DNA from: CAZSWR01 sp964610885
GTDB taxonomy: Bacteria; Bacteroidota; Ignavibacteria; Kapaibacteriales; UBA2268
DNA length: 29,357 nt
Reading direction: 5' to 3'
Assembly (NCBI GenBank): GCA_964610885.1
Contig: CAZSWR010000040.1
Span: 1 to 29,357 of the forward strand
Shown: positions 15,533 through 22,844 of the stretch, one piece after another
Layout of the letters: each line of letters begins with the position of its first letter
Position numbering within the stretch: position 1 is the stretch's first letter
Notes under the pieces: model-generated
Databases searched by the model: none
What the model saw: the letters and a program-made list of their open reading frames with translations, nothing else
What the model was told of the DNA's origin: nothing
Translations under genes and position numbers: made by a program

Positions 15533-16549
15533 TTACCACCATTCTCTTTTTGTTTCGCGATTCATCAAATCGCTGATTGCGTCCTTTGGCTGGGCGCCCT
15601 CAAATAATATTTTATATACCTGTTCGGTGATGGGCAACTCGATATTATTCATCTGGCCCAATTCGTATGCTGATTGTGTGGTTGCAACTCCTTCGGCAAC
15701 CATTTTCGTTTCGTTTAGAATTTCTTCGAGCGACAGCCCTCGGCCGATTTGCTCGCCCACGTGGCGATTGCGGCTGTGGCGGCTAGCGCAGGTTACGTAG
15801 AGGTCGCCCAGACCGGCCAGACCCGAAAACGTCATCGGATTGGCCCCCAATGCGATACCTAATCTGGAGATCTCGGCCAGGCCGCGAGTGATGAGTGCTG
15901 CTTTGGTGTTGTCGCCCAGCCCAAGGCCGTCGATGATTCCGGCACCGATCGCAATAACGTTCTTCAGTGCGCCACCGATTTCGGCGCCGATGACGTCGTC
16001 CGAACTGTACACGCGGAACGTGTCGGTCGAGAACGAATCGCGTATGGTGCGTTCGTTGTTGTGGTTCTCCGAGGCAACGACTATGGTAGTCGGCACTTGG
16101 CGCGCAACCTCTTCGGCGTGGCTCGGGCCGGTCATTGTTGAATAGTTTTCGCTGGGGACTTTGCCGGACATTGCAAAGATTTCCGAGATACGCAGATGCG
16201 TTACCTTTTCGATACCTTTTGCCAGGTTGATAATGATTTTTCGGCTGATATCGAAAGGAATTGTTTCCAGCACGCGCCGAACGAACTGCGTGGGCACGGC
16301 AAAAACAAGTATATCGGCATTGGCAAGGCTTTCGATGCTGTTCGTGGCGCGCACTTCCTGAGGAAGCGGCACCCCGGCAAGGAAAACGCTGTTTGTGTGG
16401 CAGGTATTTATTTCGTCGGCGGTCTCCGGCTCGAATGCCCAAAGCAACGGCGAAAAGCCATTCCGCACCAGGACAGACGACACAGCAGTCCCCCATCCGC
16501 CGGCGCCGATGATTCCAATTTCATTTATTTGTTTTGTATTTGCTTCCAT
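15533..16549 (-). CDS. gpsA: NAD(P)-dependent glycerol-3-phosphate dehydrogenase GpsA
   Basis: 338 residues from the chosen start. GpsA reduces dihydroxyacetone phosphate to sn-glycerol 3-phosphate for phospholipid synthesis, in the cytoplasm. The dinucleotide site is IGIIGAGGWGTAVS near the N-terminus; further family motifs are NLAKGIE, TMTGPSHAEEVA, GGALKNVIAIGAGIIDGLGL (with the catalytic lysine), DNTKAALITRGLAE and SGLAGLGDLYVTC followed by SRHSRNRHVG. The frame is open to 16624, but a candidate promoter at 16591-16619 lies within that extension, and the family length (about 330-340) favours 16549; an ATG at 16570 is the alternative. The C-terminus ends normally. Confidence 0.95.
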   Translation of the reverse strand: MEANTKQINEIGIIGAGGWGTAVSSVLVRNGFSPLLWAFEPETADEINTCHTNSVFLAGVPLPQEVRATNSIESLANADILVFAVPTQFVRRVLETIPFDISRKIIINLAKGIEKVTHLRISEIFAMSGKVPSENYSTMTGPSHAEEVARQVPTTIVVASENHNNERTIRDSFSTDTFRVYSSDDVIGAEIGGALKNVIAIGAGIIDGLGLGDNTKAALITRGLAEISRLGIALGANPMTFSGLAGLGDLYVTCASRHSRNRHVGEQIGRGLSLEEILNETKMVAEGVATTQSAYELGQMNNIELPITEQVYKILFEGAQPKDAISDLMNRETKREWW

Positions 16550-16590
16550 ATTTACTCGCGGATTATTCATATCCGTTAATATATAAACTT

Positions 16591-16619
16591 CAAAATTAAC
16601 CAATTTTTTGATTAGCAAT
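16591..16619 (-). promoter_or_regulatory. Candidate promoter of the gpsA-nadB operon
   Basis: On the minus strand ATTG, 17 nt, then TAATTTTG, a full match to the TAnnTTTG -7 box of Bacteroidetes promoters with 3 of 4 bases in the -33 box. The expected transcript start near 16584 leaves a leader of about 35 nt before the ATG at 16549. Confidence 0.5.
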
Positions 16620-16740
16620 GGCATTTTGCAAATTGAGATTGAAAATAATAGGAGCCTGCAAGAAAAAGCAACACTGCCCCATCCCTATGGCAACCCGTTT
16701 GGATGATAATGATTTCTGTAGAGCATCGCATACAGTGCCC

Positions 16741-16865
16741 TAAGAGGCTGTTGAATAAGTCAAAAATATTGGTAGCCCGGGGTCTTGACCCCGTGTAAGT
16801 CGTTGATATACCACAGTGAGGCAAGCCCCACTGCTTCCAGAAATTACTATTTCAACAGGCTCCTA
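16741..16865. mobile_element. MITE-like element with terminal inverted repeats
   Basis: The left end (TAAGAGGCTGTTGAATAAGT) and the reverse complement of the right end (TAGGAGCCTGTTGAAATAGT) agree at 16 of 20 positions. The 125-bp interior has no coding capacity but holds two short hairpins: GGGGTC-TT-GACCCC near 16780-16793 and CAGTGAGGC-AA-GCCCCACTG near 16814-16833. Short, non-coding and bounded by inverted repeats is the layout of a non-autonomous insertion element. No flanking target duplication is obvious beyond TA, and no transposase with these ends is in the window. Confidence 0.6.
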
Positions 16866-17251
16866 AGAAAGAGTTGAAATAGTCTTTCTATTCTTGCTCC
16901 ACTCGCCTTAATAAGGAGAGGGGCTGGGGGAGAGGTATTTGCTGGATTCCGTAATACGTTATAATACAACATTCTACAGTTCGAGGTTTCTAATCGATCA
17001 TTTGTTCCTTATGTTTGATAAAAGAATATCTTCGAATTAATTAAATATTATTTATGCCTCTATCATCAATGATTTTTTCGTATATTAAATTTCAAGAGCC
17101 TGTTGAAATGCAATTTAATATCGTATGATTGGGCCTTGGCGCTTCGGCAAAATGCAATCGACAGACTAAAAGAAATAATATCCAATTTCGGGACACTCTC
17201 AACATGCACTTGCTGCATTTGTTTCAATTGAAATGGGGCCGGCCACCGCGA
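16866..17251. other. Intergenic stretch upstream of the vWA-OmpA operon
   Basis: About 385 nt without a supported gene. Around 16900-16935 is a CTCGCCTT-AAT-AAGGAGAGG hairpin followed by GGGCTGGGGGAGAGG, a type of repeat similar in layout to the palindrome at 20593-20613. The region 16980-17100 is AT-rich and must hold the promoter, but I found only weak matches (TTTG near 17001 with TATCTTCG 22 nt later). Confidence 0.4.
17094..17109 (+). repeat. Solitary copy of the MITE end sequence
   Basis: AAGAGCCTGTTGAAAT matches the terminal repeats at 16741 and 16865 (GAGCCTGTTGAAAT is shared with the right end). No partner is found further right, so it is an end without an element, or half of an older insertion. 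Confidence 0.55.
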
Positions 17252-18766
17252 ATGCTATCGTTTGACTCTTCGCTGCCGAAGGGCATTCTGATTTGGTGCT
17301 TGCTTGCTTTAGTCTCCTTTGCGAACCAATCATGTGTGCACCAGATGGTTTCATACGTCGAGAATATGGACAAAAGAATGGACTCGCTTCAAAATCTCCG
17401 CAAGCAGTATATAACGCAATCACGCAACTTCGACCGCGCCGAAGGTTTGGAAAAGGCCTTTTTTGCCGATAGTACAAAGAAATATGATTCCTTGGCGCGC
17501 ACTTCGGCCTTCCCCCTCAGGTTTCAGATATCAAAAATCGATTCCGATTCGTTCCCTTCGCGTGTCGTCGCTAACGCGCTTGTTTTCGACACCAGCGGAA
17601 AATACATCGCCGGGCTGGCTCCGCCGTACGCGAAGGATTCGTCGTGGCGTATGTATTGGGCTTCCGTCGTGGATTCGTGCCGAGGGCAGGCCACCAATAT
17701 CAAGGATTTCACCGTGGAAGAGGTGCGGAACAATAACAATCGCCCTTACGCCATTTATTTCGTGCTGGACCACTCCGGCTCGATGGCTTCCATTGCTGAA
17801 TTGCTCCAGCAATCAGTCAAAAAAGTGCTCTATGCAATCAAAAAAGAAGACATTGTGGGCGTCGTGAAGTTTGGCTCTAAAGTGTACGAAGAGGTGCCCG
17901 CCACGAACAACCAACAGGAATACCGTTCGAAATTCCAAACGAACGGAACCGAATCGTCCCGGCACGGCAGCAATACTGCAGTGTACCAAGCCATTGCATT
18001 CGCTGCCAAAAAACTCGATTCGGCCGCCAAAGGCTTCAAGAAAGTGATTATTCTCTTCAGCGACGGGGCAGACAACGAATCGAGGATTTCGGCTGATTCG
18101 TGCATTCAGCTTTGCCGCAAGTACCAAGTGGAAGTTTATTCAATTTCGTACATTGCCTATTCGCTGCCGGACAAATCCCTTCCGCAGATTTCGCGCGCCA
18201 CGAACGGCCGATTCTACGAACTGTTTACGAAAAATGAATTCCCGTTCGTGTTCCGAGATATTTACACGACGCTGAACAACTACTACAGGATTTCCTACGC
18301 GCCGCCGCCCTGCCTTGGGAAGCACTTCGTTACGGCCGGATTGGATATAATTCCCGGACGAAACGCCATTCTCTATTCGGGCGCTAATTACGACAAATCT
18401 GTCCTGGACGAGTTCGCCCCAGTCGGGACGGTGGTCTTGGCAAATATCGAGTTCGATTTTGGTTCGGCCGGCGTCAAACCCGAATCCATGCACTTCGTTG
18501 AAGAAATTGGCGCAGCCATGGCGGAGAACCCCAAAATGCAAATCCAAATTGCCGGCCACACTGACGACGTCGGCACCGACGAGGCGAACCAGAAACTCTC
18601 GCTCGAGCGCGCCATGTCCGTCAGAAATGAATTGATTAAATTGGGAATCGATGCCGATCGCATTCAGACGGTGGGCTTCGGCGAGTCCAAACCAATCGTT
18701 CCAAACGACACAGATGAGAACAGAAAACGAAATCGTAGAACCGAATTTGAAATACTGAAAAAATGA
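17252..18766 (+). CDS. von Willebrand A domain - OmpA domain envelope protein (504 aa)
   Basis: A hydrophobic signal segment (GILIWCLLALVSFANQSC, 11-28) ends in a cysteine that may be lipidated, though NQSC is a poor lipobox. A short helical stretch follows (about 33-80). The vWA domain (about 165-345) has a complete MIDAS: DHSGS (D173, S175, S177), a threonine in SNTAVYQ (T242) and D271 in LFSDGAD, so metal-dependent ligand binding is expected. The C-terminal OmpA domain (about 400-504; EFDFGS, IQIAGHTDDVGTDEANQKLS, LGIDADRIQTVGFGESKP) should bind peptidoglycan. The protein thus ties a surface-ligand module to the cell wall. The start is uncertain: ATG at 17204 or TTG at 17129 are in frame, but 17252 places the signal segment at the N-terminus. 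It overlaps the next gene by 4 nt. Confidence 0.85.
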   Translation: MLSFDSSLPKGILIWCLLALVSFANQSCVHQMVSYVENMDKRMDSLQNLRKQYITQSRNFDRAEGLEKAFFADSTKKYDSLARTSAFPLRFQISKIDSDSFPSRVVANALVFDTSGKYIAGLAPPYAKDSSWRMYWASVVDSCRGQATNIKDFTVEEVRNNNNRPYAIYFVLDHSGSMASIAELLQQSVKKVLYAIKKEDIVGVVKFGSKVYEEVPATNNQQEYRSKFQTNGTESSRHGSNTAVYQAIAFAAKKLDSAAKGFKKVIILFSDGADNESRISADSCIQLCRKYQVEVYSISYIAYSLPDKSLPQISRATNGRFYELFTKNEFPFVFRDIYTTLNNYYRISYAPPPCLGKHFVTAGLDIIPGRNAILYSGANYDKSVLDEFAPVGTVVLANIEFDFGSAGVKPESMHFVEEIGAAMAENPKMQIQIAGHTDDVGTDEANQKLSLERAMSVRNELIKLGIDADRIQTVGFGESKPIVPNDTDENRKRNRRTEFEILKK

Positions 18767-19488
18767 GATCATTATTGGTTGTATTGTGCTTTTTATTCGC
18801 GGCTTGGCCGTCGTGGGCCATGAAGAGCCTCGATACAGTTCGCGCTCGGATATCGGACGAAGTAGTGCTAAAATACTCGTTCTTGGCACCGGAAAAGTGC
18901 GACGCGGAGGATTTGTCCGTGGAATTTTTCATGCACAACCCCACGCTCTTCTTTCCTGACAGCGTCAAAGCAATCGGGGCGGACACCGAAGGCCTGCATT
19001 TGGCCAGGCTGAACGACTCGTTGTACCGAATCAATGCGCGGATCAGTGCGGATTCCGGCTCCGTAATCACTTTCGAGCTATACGGCGAGGCGCTAATGGC
19101 GAATTCCGACACGGCAAGCCTTTGCTTCAGGAATGCCCGGCTGGGCAACAAGCCACTTCCCCGCAAAGAATACTTCCTCGTGGTCCAGGGCGACTATGGC
19201 GAATTGCCATACTATCGGTATCCTAAGTTTCTGAATATCTATCCATCGCCGTGCGCAGTCGGTTCGACTCTTACGTGGAGGATCATGGCAGACCAGCCCG
19301 GGCAGATTAAATTCTACCTCGTGAACCTGGTCGGGGCAAGGGATTTGGTGCTGGAGACGACTCTGGGCGAACCCGGAGTCAATGATTATGAGTACAGTAT
19401 CCAGAGTTGGATACCTGCCGGATTGTACTATTTGGTATTGGAGAGCAAATTCGGCTTCACACAGAAAAAAATTGAAATAGTGAAATGA
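18763..19488 (+). CDS. Secreted protein with T9SS-type sorting domain (241 aa)
   Basis: A signal peptide is clear (LLVVLCFLFAAWPSWA, cleavage after about residue 19). The middle (20-155) is a beta-rich domain of unknown kind with no family I recognise. The C-terminal 80 residues (about 160-241) look like a type A sorting domain of type IX secretion: FLNIYPSPCAVGSTLTWRI, QIKFYLVNLVGA, then GLYYLVLESKFG and a short basic end (QKKIEIVK). Such domains direct export across the outer membrane and usually attachment to the surface. The ATG overlaps the stop of the vWA-OmpA gene (ATGA), and the stop overlaps the next start in the same way, so the three are co-translated. Confidence 0.75.
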   Translation: MRSLLVVLCFLFAAWPSWAMKSLDTVRARISDEVVLKYSFLAPEKCDAEDLSVEFFMHNPTLFFPDSVKAIGADTEGLHLARLNDSLYRINARISADSGSVITFELYGEALMANSDTASLCFRNARLGNKPLPRKEYFLVVQGDYGELPYYRYPKFLNIYPSPCAVGSTLTWRIMADQPGQIKFYLVNLVGARDLVLETTLGEPGVNDYEYSIQSWIPAGLYYLVLESKFGFTQKKIEIVK

Positions 19489-20447
19489 GAGCAAAAATCC
19501 TGATAATATGCCTGTTTTGCGTCCACTGCTTGGGCCTTTGCGCCTCGGCCGCCCCGCGCCCCGCCGAGGACTCCACGTGGCTGCTCGATACGCTCGACGA
19601 GAAGAACAATACGCTCGTGCAACCGAAAGACATAAAGTACTCCTATGGTTGGTTTCCGGAAATTATTAAACCATTCTACAGCACCTATCTCAGCATCGGT
19701 TCGCTGAACACTTGGGATGCTGCCAGCGGGATTACTTCGAAATCGCTTTTCAGCCCCACGCGCGGCGGATTCAACTCGGATATTTCATTGGACAAAGACG
19801 AACGCACAATCAAAAAGCCATTCCAACTAAACGATGAGGATGCTTATCCGACGACGTCCTATTTCGCGCTCTTTGCCGGATTCGAAACCAGATTGTTCAA
19901 ATGGGCATACGGCTATGGGAATCTGGGATACCAGAGCAACTGCTCGCTGCTGTCGAGCAACGACTATACGAAAAGCTACCTCGGGCGAAACGGCGGCAAA
20001 GTGGACGTCAAAGAGGCCAACATCATTTATTTGAACGAAAAAGGCCTGTACTACGGCGCCGGGCTTTCGATTCCGTTCTATGGTGCGTACCTTTCGGCCG
20101 GCGAGAATATCGCATCTGTTTACTGCCTGAATGTGGGATTGGGCGGAGCGTACAAATTCTCGTCGAAGGCCACGCAGTACTTGCAACTCGCCAATAACAA
20201 AGACGAAGTCCGATTCAAAAACGGGACCGACACGCTCAGGCTGATAGACGAATCCACACTTGCGAACATCAATCGGAACCGCTTCTTCTGCGAAATTGGT
20301 TTGTCCATGAAATATTTTATTCCCCAAGGCTATACGGATTTTGGCGTCGTCTATGCCCTGCCGCTGACTCGCGTATTGGACGATGCAAACTGGAAGCAGC
20401 ACTCATTCCGAATATACATATCATTTGGCTATTCGAACGTTTTCTGA
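19485..20447 (+). CDS. Putative outer-membrane beta-barrel protein (320 aa)
   Basis: A signal peptide (ILIICLFCVHCLGLCASA, residues 5-22) is followed by a protein rich in alternating hydrophobic and aromatic residues in short strands: TSYFALFAGFETRLFKWAYG, LYYGAGLSIPFYGAYLSAG, YCLNVGLGGAYKF, FCEIGLSMKYF, FGVVYALPL and the final FRIYISFGYSNVF. A terminal phenylalanine preceded by a glycine/aromatic strand is the usual outer-membrane insertion signal. No known family is recognised. Being coupled to a vWA-OmpA protein and a T9SS-like cargo, it may be a surface anchor or channel for them; that is inference. Confidence 0.7.
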   Translation: MRAKILIICLFCVHCLGLCASAAPRPAEDSTWLLDTLDEKNNTLVQPKDIKYSYGWFPEIIKPFYSTYLSIGSLNTWDAASGITSKSLFSPTRGGFNSDISLDKDERTIKKPFQLNDEDAYPTTSYFALFAGFETRLFKWAYGYGNLGYQSNCSLLSSNDYTKSYLGRNGGKVDVKEANIIYLNEKGLYYGAGLSIPFYGAYLSAGENIASVYCLNVGLGGAYKFSSKATQYLQLANNKDEVRFKNGTDTLRLIDESTLANINRNRFFCEIGLSMKYFIPQGYTDFGVVYALPLTRVLDDANWKQHSFRIYISFGYSNVF

Positions 20448-20458
20448 GAGGCTAAATA

Positions 20459-20507
20459 GTCTGAACTGTGATTCATGTGATTATTATGATTGGAATGAAT
20501 TTAATCT
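20459..20507. repeat. Family E, 9-nt-periodic TGATT repeat, copy 4
   Basis: GTCTGAACTGTGATTCATG then TGATTATTA, TGATTGGAA and TGAATTTAA. It starts 11 nt past the barrel gene stop, the first of a row of repeats filling the convergent gap 20448-20843. Confidence 0.7.
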
Positions 20508-20549
20508 ATCTGTAGGGACGAGACCCGGCCTAATATTCGATAAAAAGCT

Positions 20550-20564
20550 AACCCCGAAGGGGTT
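20550..20564. repeat. Short hairpin AACCCC-GAA-GGGGTT
   Basis: A 6-bp perfect stem with a GAA loop, directly preceded by TAATATTCGAT (20531-20541), a flank shared with 178-188. A degenerate GTAGGG element lies just upstream (20512-20530). Confidence 0.6.
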
Positions 20565-20592
20565 GAACATGAATAACCACGCCTTTCGGACA

Positions 20593-20613
20593 CCCCTCCT
20601 TGACAAGGAGGGG
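20593..20613. repeat. Palindrome CCCCTCCTT-GAC-AAGGAGGGG
   Basis: 9-bp perfect arms around GAC. The layout resembles the element near 16900 (CTCGCCTTAATAAGGAGAGG). Confidence 0.75.
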
Positions 20614-20643
20614 AATGTATATGACTGGAATATAAGAAGATAG

Positions 20644-20676
20644 AGTGGTGCCAACATTTGGAATGGTATTACCACT
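20644..20676. repeat. Family A hairpin, copy 4 (33 nt)
   Basis: AGTGGTGCCAACATT, TGG, AATGGTATTACCACT. The outer AGTGGT/ACCACT and inner CATT/AATG pair; the middle is degenerate. Length and end sequences equal those of copy 3 at 4607-4639. Confidence 0.65.
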
Positions 20677-20703
20677 TCCTTGGAATGAAGTATGTATAAA
20701 AAT

Positions 20704-20736
20704 AGACATGCCACACCTCCGCGGTGTGGCATGTCT
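20704..20736. repeat. Family B hairpin, copy 3 (33 nt)
   Basis: AGACATGCCACACCTC pairs with GCGGTGTGGCATGTCT at 15 of 16 positions. Compared with copy 1 (AGATGTGCCACACTTC) the differences in the two arms match each other, so base pairing has been kept. Confidence 0.8.
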
Positions 20737-20748
20737 TTCTGAAAAGCC

Positions 20749-20773
20749 GGGCGGGTTTGGAACCCGCCCCTAC
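20749..20773. repeat. Family C palindrome, copy 4
   Basis: GGGCGGGTTTGGAACCCGCCCCTAC; equals the reverse complement of the consensus of copies 1 and 3. It closes an A-B-C series and is followed by family F. Confidence 0.8.
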
Positions 20774-20779
20774 AAAGTA

Positions 20780-20798
20780 AAAGGCAATCATCACATCA
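20780..20798. repeat. Family F direct repeat, copy 1
   Basis: AAAGGCAATCATCACATCA, found again without change at 29282-29300, in both cases beside a family C palindrome but in the opposite order. Confidence 0.7.
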
Positions 20799-20820
20799 GC
20801 TCATTAATGTAATGCGCTGC

Positions 20821-20844
20821 TTTAAAAGAGTGGCAGCCGCCACC
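20821..20844 (-). terminator. Weak terminator of the OmpA operon
   Basis: On the minus strand GGTGGC, loop GGCT, GCCACT, then CTTTTAAA. The stem begins at the last base of the stop codon. Short stem and a T run broken by C make it weak. Confidence 0.5.
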
Positions 20845-22844
20845 TATTCGATTGGCGTTTCCACCACGATGTCCACCTTGCGGCAATAGAAGCGGCCTTC
20901 GGGCAGGTCGTTATCGTAGAGTAATTCTTGCTTTCCGAAACCTTTGGTCGTTACTTTATAGTCGGAGAAGGATTTCGACGCGGACTGCGCACGTTCGAGC
21001 GACAGTTTGCGGTCGTACTCTGCCGAGCCGGTGCGGTCGGTGTGGCCCGATACGCGGATAACCGATTTGGGCGAGAGCTTCGATTTGATCTTTTCAATAA
21101 CCCTTTGGTTGTTCGGGCTTAGGTCCGATTTATCGAAATTGAAAAGCATCAGGCTGTAGCGATCGATGTATTTGTCGGCTGTCCGTTCGCGAAGTTTTTT
21201 CTGGAGAGTAACCTGCACGACGGGAATCGATTTAATCTCGCTTGCGTACTTTTGGTTCTTCTTGTCGATTGCGGTCAGTTGGTATTCCATCGTATTGGAA
21301 TTCTTCGGGACTGTAACTTCGTCCCTTTCGAAACGCCAATCAACATCCGACGGCACCTCGCCGACGGAGCTGAACTTCATTATCGGGAAGCTGTTCTGGT
21401 ATGCGGTAATTGTCCAATTAGCCATTCCCGCTTTGGATTTGGCCTCGGGGAAGAATCGCATAACCGGCGGGTTCATTAGGTGCACCGTGTCAGAAGTGTG
21501 GATTGGTGCAATGATTTCCCATGTGTCCGAGCTGATTTCGGCTCTTCTGTTTTCCTCGATTCCTTCGCGCTCGCGGTTGTCCGACGGTTCCTGCGGGAGC
21601 GAACGGCTGCGGACGGTGATTCTCTCGGGAGCAATGCCCCACACGCCGACAAGATAGTTTTTGACAACTTCGGCGCGATTTTTCGAAAGCGAAGTATTGT
21701 CTTTCTCTTTGCCCAGATTGGAATTGCAACCGTCGATGGTGATTTTCGCATCTGGATAGGCCCTCATCCTCTTTCCGACGATATTCAGAAGGTCGTAATA
21801 AAGGTCGATTGAGCTTTTCACATGTGCATTTTCATAGCTGAACGAGGCTGTTCTGTCCGAGGACAGAGAATTGTAGCGCGATGGGATTTCGGATGAATTG
21901 TCGTCGAAGAAAACGTATGGCAGTAGCGGATGCAGCCTGTTCGAGAGGAATTCCTCGCAGGTGAATCCGACCACTTCCACTTGGTTGTCGTCTTGGGTGA
22001 TTCCGACGGCGCGAATGTCTGCCGGCAGGATCCGCTCTTCGGCCAATTCGAGTTTGGTATCGGTTGGTTTCTCAGCCTTTGCCGCAGGGGGCGCCTCGAA
22101 GGTGTATCGCATGGCCAAACCGAGGCTGAGCGTGTTGATTTTCCATTTGATATCTTTGTAAATATCCGTGAACCCGAGTTTGTAGAAAGCCTCGGGGGCC
22201 AAGTGCCAGCGACGGGCTGCGTCGAGCGGGAAATCGTAGCTGGCGCCAAAAACCAATGCGCCGAAAAACGAGTTCGTGTTTTGCAAATCGCCGGAAGCCA
22301 CCAAGCGTTCGCGCGAACCGTTCTCGTATGTGCCGGCCGATGGTTGGGATATTTCTTCTTTGTGTTCGAAAGACTTTTGGGCTAACAATCCGAGGTTCAA
22401 CCCGAGATGCAGATTGAGTCCCTTCCAGATCCGATAGCCGACGATCGGCTCCAGGGAAATTGTCGAGATTTTCCCGGTCAGAGTGTGCGTAAAGACGCCA
22501 TCCACAGCCGCGCCGTCCACGTTGACCACCTTGTTTTCGTCGGTAGTCATTTCGCCGCGCAGGTTGTGATAGCCCAGACGCAAATCGAGGAACCATTGTT
22601 TGTAGATGGGCATCGTGTAGAGCGCGCCGATCGAGAATCCCACGCCATTGCCATCTTTGAAAAACGGCGAGCAGGTGGGGCAGTCCGGGAATGTTGCGAT
22701 TTCGGTGTGGTGCGCATTGAAGTTAATATGCCCGAAGATACCGATTGCCTCCTGAGGAAGGTCTTCCTGAGCGTTGGCCTTGGCTCCAAATGCCAGACAA
22801 ATGGCAATTAGCGCAGCGAGCTTGAATAAATTCAGATGTTTCAT
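20844..22844 (-). CDS. Outer-membrane barrel protein with two OmpA-like domains (666 aa)
   Basis: Signal peptide (LAALIAICLAFGAKANAQ, cleavage about residue 25), then a barrel-like region (about 30-255: GVGFSIGALYTMPIYKQWFL, LRLGYHNL, LEPIVGYRIWKGLNLHLGLN, LGLAMRYTFEAP). A first OmpA-like domain follows (about 320-450: YVFFDDNSSEI, AKITIDGCNSNLGKE, SLSKNRAEVVKNYLV). An Ig-like linker (about 455-560) leads to a second, better conserved OmpA domain (about 565-665: LFNFDKSDLS, VIRVSGHTDRTGSAEYDRKL, SLERAQSASK). In the first domain the HTD segment is replaced by DGCN, so only the second is likely to bind peptidoglycan in the usual way. The gene overlaps the upstream PKD-protein gene by 4 nt, giving another T9SS-cargo plus OmpA pair. 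Confidence 0.85.
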   Translation of the reverse strand: MKHLNLFKLAALIAICLAFGAKANAQEDLPQEAIGIFGHINFNAHHTEIATFPDCPTCSPFFKDGNGVGFSIGALYTMPIYKQWFLDLRLGYHNLRGEMTTDENKVVNVDGAAVDGVFTHTLTGKISTISLEPIVGYRIWKGLNLHLGLNLGLLAQKSFEHKEEISQPSAGTYENGSRERLVASGDLQNTNSFFGALVFGASYDFPLDAARRWHLAPEAFYKLGFTDIYKDIKWKINTLSLGLAMRYTFEAPPAAKAEKPTDTKLELAEERILPADIRAVGITQDDNQVEVVGFTCEEFLSNRLHPLLPYVFFDDNSSEIPSRYNSLSSDRTASFSYENAHVKSSIDLYYDLLNIVGKRMRAYPDAKITIDGCNSNLGKEKDNTSLSKNRAEVVKNYLVGVWGIAPERITVRSRSLPQEPSDNREREGIEENRRAEISSDTWEIIAPIHTSDTVHLMNPPVMRFFPEAKSKAGMANWTITAYQNSFPIMKFSSVGEVPSDVDWRFERDEVTVPKNSNTMEYQLTAIDKKNQKYASEIKSIPVVQVTLQKKLRERTADKYIDRYSLMLFNFDKSDLSPNNQRVIEKIKSKLSPKSVIRVSGHTDRTGSAEYDRKLSLERAQSASKSFSDYKVTTKGFGKQELLYDNDLPEGRFYCRKVDIVVETPIE

